A DNA stretch of 64,000 bases from Cytobacillus oceanisediminis. Its GTDB lineage: Bacteria > Bacillota > Bacilli > Bacillales > Cytobacillaceae. Position 1 is the stretch's first letter. Each line of letters starts with the position of its first letter. The stretch covers positions 1,295,501 through 1,359,500 of the forward strand of contig NZ_CP065511.1 of assembly GCF_022811925.1 (NCBI RefSeq). The letters are read 5' to 3'. Of the stretch, positions 61,335 to 64,000 are shown piece by piece. Below the pieces are notes generated by a model that made no database searches, was not told the origin of the DNA, and saw only the letters and a list, made by a program, of their open reading frames with translations. The translations under genes were made by a program, and so were the position numbers.

Positions 61335-62000
61335 TTAAATAACATTCATTTCTTTTGCTTCTTTTAGCCAGTCCGGGAATTCATTCAGCAAGAGGTCATA
61401 TAGTTCGTTATCAGAAATGGTCTCGACATCTTTAATGTGGAAAAAGTTTGCGTTATCGATATAGCGGCCATCCATTTCATCCAGCTTTTCCAGTACTTCA
61501 AAGTTTGAATCGCCTATCCCGACAAACTGCCAAAATAATGGTTTATCGGATGATGCAACAACGGGTTTTTTGATCGTTCTTTTACAGCCTCCATCATTAA
61601 TGAAAACAATGAAGGCAGGGTCTTTACTTGTATCTTCTGAGGTGTATTTCTGAATGACATCCTCCATTACGGGCGGTTCATCATTTCTTCCGAATTTGTG
61701 AATCAGATCATTATTTAAGATATATTGATCCACATATCCTTCAAAGTCATGTTCTGTTACCGGCTTCAACCTGGAAAATTCATTATCATAGACCCAAATA
61801 TCAAGTGCGCCGTCATCATCAAATTGGCTGGCAACTGCTAAGATTCTCTCCACAACCCTTTGGACAGTCCCGTTTTTATATAACTTGCGCATGGAGCCTG
61901 AAATGTCCAGCACAAGTCCTACTCTGGCAGTAACATTTGTCAGTTTCTTTTTCTCCAGTACAATTCCCGCTGATTTTTTTAATAAACTAATAGAGCTCAT
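61335..62000 (-). CDS. VWA-domain protein (TerF/TerY-like)
   Basis: A 221-residue soluble protein consisting of one von Willebrand A domain. The metal-ion adhesion site begins VGLVLDISGSMRKLY (DxSGS), with a further Asp in FINDGGCKRT and the WQFVGIGDSNFEVLEKLDEM segment. This resembles TerF/TerY-type VWA proteins of tellurite-resistance gene clusters, but no ter genes are near. It is monocistronic on the reverse strand. The Gly-rich AAAGGGGGA ribosome binding site precedes ATG. Confidence 0.85.
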   Translation of the reverse strand: MSSISLLKKSAGIVLEKKKLTNVTARVGLVLDISGSMRKLYKNGTVQRVVERILAVASQFDDDGALDIWVYDNEFSRLKPVTEHDFEGYVDQYILNNDLIHKFGRNDEPPVMEDVIQKYTSEDTSKDPAFIVFINDGGCKRTIKKPVVASSDKPLFWQFVGIGDSNFEVLEKLDEMDGRYIDNANFFHIKDVETISDNELYDLLLNEFPDWLKEAKEMNVI

Positions 62001-62071
62001 TCTGTGAATCCCCCTTTAATCATCTATCCAAAAATTTACCATATTGGGAGACTATTAGCATTAATAAAGCT

Positions 62072-63133
62072 TTAATTTGAAAATTTCATGGCAAAGTCGA
62101 TAAGCATTTTTTTATATAAATGGATGGAATGCGGCAGCACATATTCATTATCACCGTGCCAGTTCATGCCGGTTGGACCAAACTCGATAGCTGGTATCCC
62201 GTAATTGGCAAAGAACACAGTATCAGCAGAACCATGCTGTCCAAAGAAAACAGCTTTATCTTCGGTGTGTTTTTCAACAATAGGTTCAAGCATTAATATG
62301 AAAGGATTATCTCTGTCTGTCACAAGCGGCTTGCTGAACATACTCATAATAATTTCCCCATCTGTGATAGTTTCGATTTGTTTGATGATCTCTTCATGAT
62401 CCTGTTCAGGCAAGTATCGGATATCATACGACATTATGCATTTTTCAGGCACCTTATTATAAACATCTCCTCCAGTTATTTTTGCCAGATTAATTGAAGG
62501 CTGCGGAAAGAAATCTGATGCTTCTTTTGCAAAAGGCAATTTTAATAGTTTTTGATGTACTTCAAAAGCCTTTTCAATGGCATTGACTCCTTCCCATGGA
62601 CGGCTGCCGTGGGCCGGATCTCCATCTATCTCGATGTCCAGCCTGATAACCCCTTTTGCTTCCAGCGCAATTCCAAGCTGAGTGGGTTCAGAACAAATGA
62701 CAAAATCCCCGCGATACCCTTGTTCTGCTAAATACCCTGAACAATTAAAACCGCCGATTTCTTCATCCGATACAATTTGAAGCTGTATTTTAACGCCAAT
62801 AGGCTTATTGCGGAGTTCTTTTACTGCACACATCATGGCGGCAACCCCGGCTTTCATATCCGCTGCCCCGCGTCCGTATATCTTATCGCGGAGTTCTACA
62901 GGAATGAACTGTTCATCCTTTCCTGAAACAACATCCACATGTCCGTTAAAAATAATGGTCTGATCACCGCTTCCAATTTCACAGACTGCCATTTTATAGC
63001 CATTATTTTCGATTATTGTAGAAGGAAGGTCGTGGCCCGACAGCCATTGATGGCAATATTCGATAGCCTGGTTTGCTCCTTCCTTTGAAGAGCTTTTAAT
63101 AGAAATGAGATCTTTCAGTAAGCTTTCAAGCAT
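62072..63133 (-). CDS. M20 family peptidase/deacylase (ArgE/DapE-like)
   Basis: A 353-residue co-catalytic zinc hydrolase of the ArgE/DapE/ACY1 family. Metal ligands: His in IIFNGHVDVVSG, Asp in GRGAADMKAGVAAMM, Glu pair in QIVSDEEIGGF, CSEPTQLG, and a C-terminal His in PTGMNWHGDNEYV. It has the dimerisation domain with GDPAHGSRPWEGVNAIEKAF. The natural substrate may be an N-acyl amino acid or dipeptide. It lies alone on the reverse strand with AAAGGAGG upstream. Confidence 0.9.
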   Translation of the reverse strand: MLESLLKDLISIKSSSKEGANQAIEYCHQWLSGHDLPSTIIENNGYKMAVCEIGSGDQTIIFNGHVDVVSGKDEQFIPVELRDKIYGRGAADMKAGVAAMMCAVKELRNKPIGVKIQLQIVSDEEIGGFNCSGYLAEQGYRGDFVICSEPTQLGIALEAKGVIRLDIEIDGDPAHGSRPWEGVNAIEKAFEVHQKLLKLPFAKEASDFFPQPSINLAKITGGDVYNKVPEKCIMSYDIRYLPEQDHEEIIKQIETITDGEIIMSMFSKPLVTDRDNPFILMLEPIVEKHTEDKAVFFGQHGSADTVFFANYGIPAIEFGPTGMNWHGDNEYVLPHSIHLYKKMLIDFAMKFSN

Positions 63134-63283
63134 GTGTCAAAGGTCCTCCTTTAATGCAGCAATAATTTTACACAGTACTAATCCTATTCCCGCTTTGGCA
63201 GGATGAAAACAGCCTGATCAATGATAGCCCGATATTTGTGAAGAATTAGTGAAGTATATTGCGAAAAGGGAAGGGAAGGAGTA

Positions 63284-63320
63284 TATTATAAGTGAGGAAA
63301 GTTAGTGAAGTATTTCACAA
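63284..63320 (+). promoter_or_regulatory. DoxX-gene promoter with Rex/Fnr-like palindrome 1
   Basis: A -10 TATTAT (63284-63289), with TTGCGA 18 bases upstream, is followed at 63302-63320 by TTAGTGAAGTATTTCACAA. That is one mismatch from the Rex consensus TTGTGAA-N4-TTCACAA. Its place just downstream of the -10 suits repression. Confidence 0.5.
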
Positions 63321-63403
63321 ACAACTTCACTGCAGCAATCTTTCTTCTCAAGAGCTGGCCGGCTTTTAAATCCCCAGATAGGGAAAAATTTTTTAAGTGT
63401 TTA

Positions 63404-63419
63404 TGTGAAATGATTCACA
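63404..63419 (+). promoter_or_regulatory. Rex/Fnr-like palindrome 2
   Basis: TGTGAAATGATTCACA: perfect TGTGA-N6-TCACA, matching both Fnr/CRP-type and Rex-type sites. It lies 23 bases before the DoxX start codon. Confidence 0.5.
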
Positions 63420-63442
63420 ATAATAACATGGAGATGATTATC

Positions 63443-63946
63443 ATGAAATGGTGGAAAACTCCTAAGGCAGCAGTCGTGTGGACAATATTAAGGGTTTGGC
63501 TTGGTATACAATGGCTGGAAGCAGGATGGCATAAGGTAGCAGACGGATTTAATGCAGGAGGATTCATGCAGGGGGCAATAGCCCAAGCCGCTGGCGACCA
63601 TCCGGCAGTGCAGGGCTGGTATGCGGGCTTCCTGGAAAATGTAGCATTGCCAAACGCAGATTTATTCAGTACTTTAGTTGTATGGGGCGAAGTTCTTGTT
63701 GGAATTGGACTAATACTTGGAGCAGCAACCATTCCGGCATTAATCGCAGGCGCATTCATGAATCTAAACTTCTTATTAGCAGGAACAACAAGCACTAACC
63801 CAATACTATATACAGCAGCAATCATCCTTCTATTTACAGGTGCAGGTGCTTACTACTGGGGAGTCGACAGATTCGCCATCCCATATATTAAGACAATGAT
63901 GAAAGGCGGTCACGGAATAGGAAAAAAAGAAGCACACAATCACTGA
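63443..63946 (+). CDS. DoxX family membrane protein
   Basis: A 167-residue protein with four transmembrane segments of the DoxX/DoxD-like family: VVWTILRVWLGIQWLEAGWH, WGEVLVGIGLILGAATIPAL, NLNFLLAGTTSTNPILYTAA, and the last hydrophobic stretch. It ends KKEAHNH. DoxX proteins in Bacilli are linked to redox or thiol stress; no exact role is shown. I start at ATG 63443, because GGAGATGA is well spaced there; the longer frame from 63305 begins in the regulatory region. Two palindromes upstream suggest redox-sensitive control by Rex or Fnr. Confidence 0.88.
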   Translation: MKWWKTPKAAVVWTILRVWLGIQWLEAGWHKVADGFNAGGFMQGAIAQAAGDHPAVQGWYAGFLENVALPNADLFSTLVVWGEVLVGIGLILGAATIPALIAGAFMNLNFLLAGTTSTNPILYTAAIILLFTGAGAYYWGVDRFAIPYIKTMMKGGHGIGKKEAHNH

Positions 63947-64000
63947 ATTGGAAGAAGCAGGGGCTGAATGTCCCTGCTTCTTTTTTGTGTAAATTGAAAC

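Overview
The window looks like a chromosomal segment of an aerobic Bacillaceae species (Bacillus/Cytobacillus/Mesobacillus type). The support is low GC, strong AAGGAGG-type ribosome binding sites, frequent TTG and GTG starts, and Bacillus-style loci: lutR-lutP-lutABC, putB-putP-putR, ohrR with a glutathione peroxidase, a cgoX/hemY-type oxidase and a yerD-type glutamate synthase homologue. I see no rRNA, tRNA, CRISPR array, insertion sequence or prophage.

Layout. 1-1700 is a decay zone: the edge of a DUF3885 gene, a gene broken by two frameshifts, a YitT-family remnant and two fragments I cannot name. 1.7-10.3 kb holds short independent units: a tRNA-dihydrouridine synthase, a DUF1540 protein, SelO, two VOC proteins, an SPL-type radical SAM enzyme, an AAA ATPase, OhrR with glutathione peroxidase, and a DUF1835 gene split by a frameshift at an A7 tract. 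10.4-16.2 kb is a complete lactate-utilisation locus with two near-identical LutR operators. 16.3-19.6 kb has a C45 peptidase, a porphyrinogen oxidase and a DUF488 protein.

19.7-41.1 kb is the most unusual part, a nitrogen-heterocycle/ureide catabolic island. Plus-strand genes encode two ATZ/TRZ-type amidohydrolases, two family-5 ABC solute-binding lipoproteins, three cytosine-deaminase-like amidohydrolases, allantoinase, allantoate-type amidohydrolase, ureidoglycine aminohydrolase and a small cupin. The minus strand carries an Opp/Dpp-type permease and ATPase operon (four genes), then a histidine kinase, an AraC-type response regulator and an SSS-family transporter, the last three joined by ATGA overlaps. 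All four plus-strand transcription units begin with the same architecture: two GTAnnA boxes exactly 21 bp apart, the second starting 36-37 bp before the -10. That suggests one regulon under one activator, most simply the local response regulator. Uricase, xanthine dehydrogenase and ureidoglycolate genes are absent, so the true substrate may not be allantoin itself.

41.1-47.6 kb has an ankyrin protein, a GNAT acetyltransferase, an alpha/beta hydrolase, small membrane proteins, a YerD-like FMN protein and two families of short intergenic repeats. 47.6-51.6 kb is a proline locus (putB, putP, putR) without P5C dehydrogenase. 51.8-56.4 kb is a full branched-chain amino-acid ABC importer (livJHMGF order). 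The end holds a glycerophosphodiesterase, a heterodimeric ABC exporter with one degenerate ATP site, a TerF-like VWA protein, an M20 peptidase and a DoxX protein preceded by two Rex/Fnr-like palindromes.
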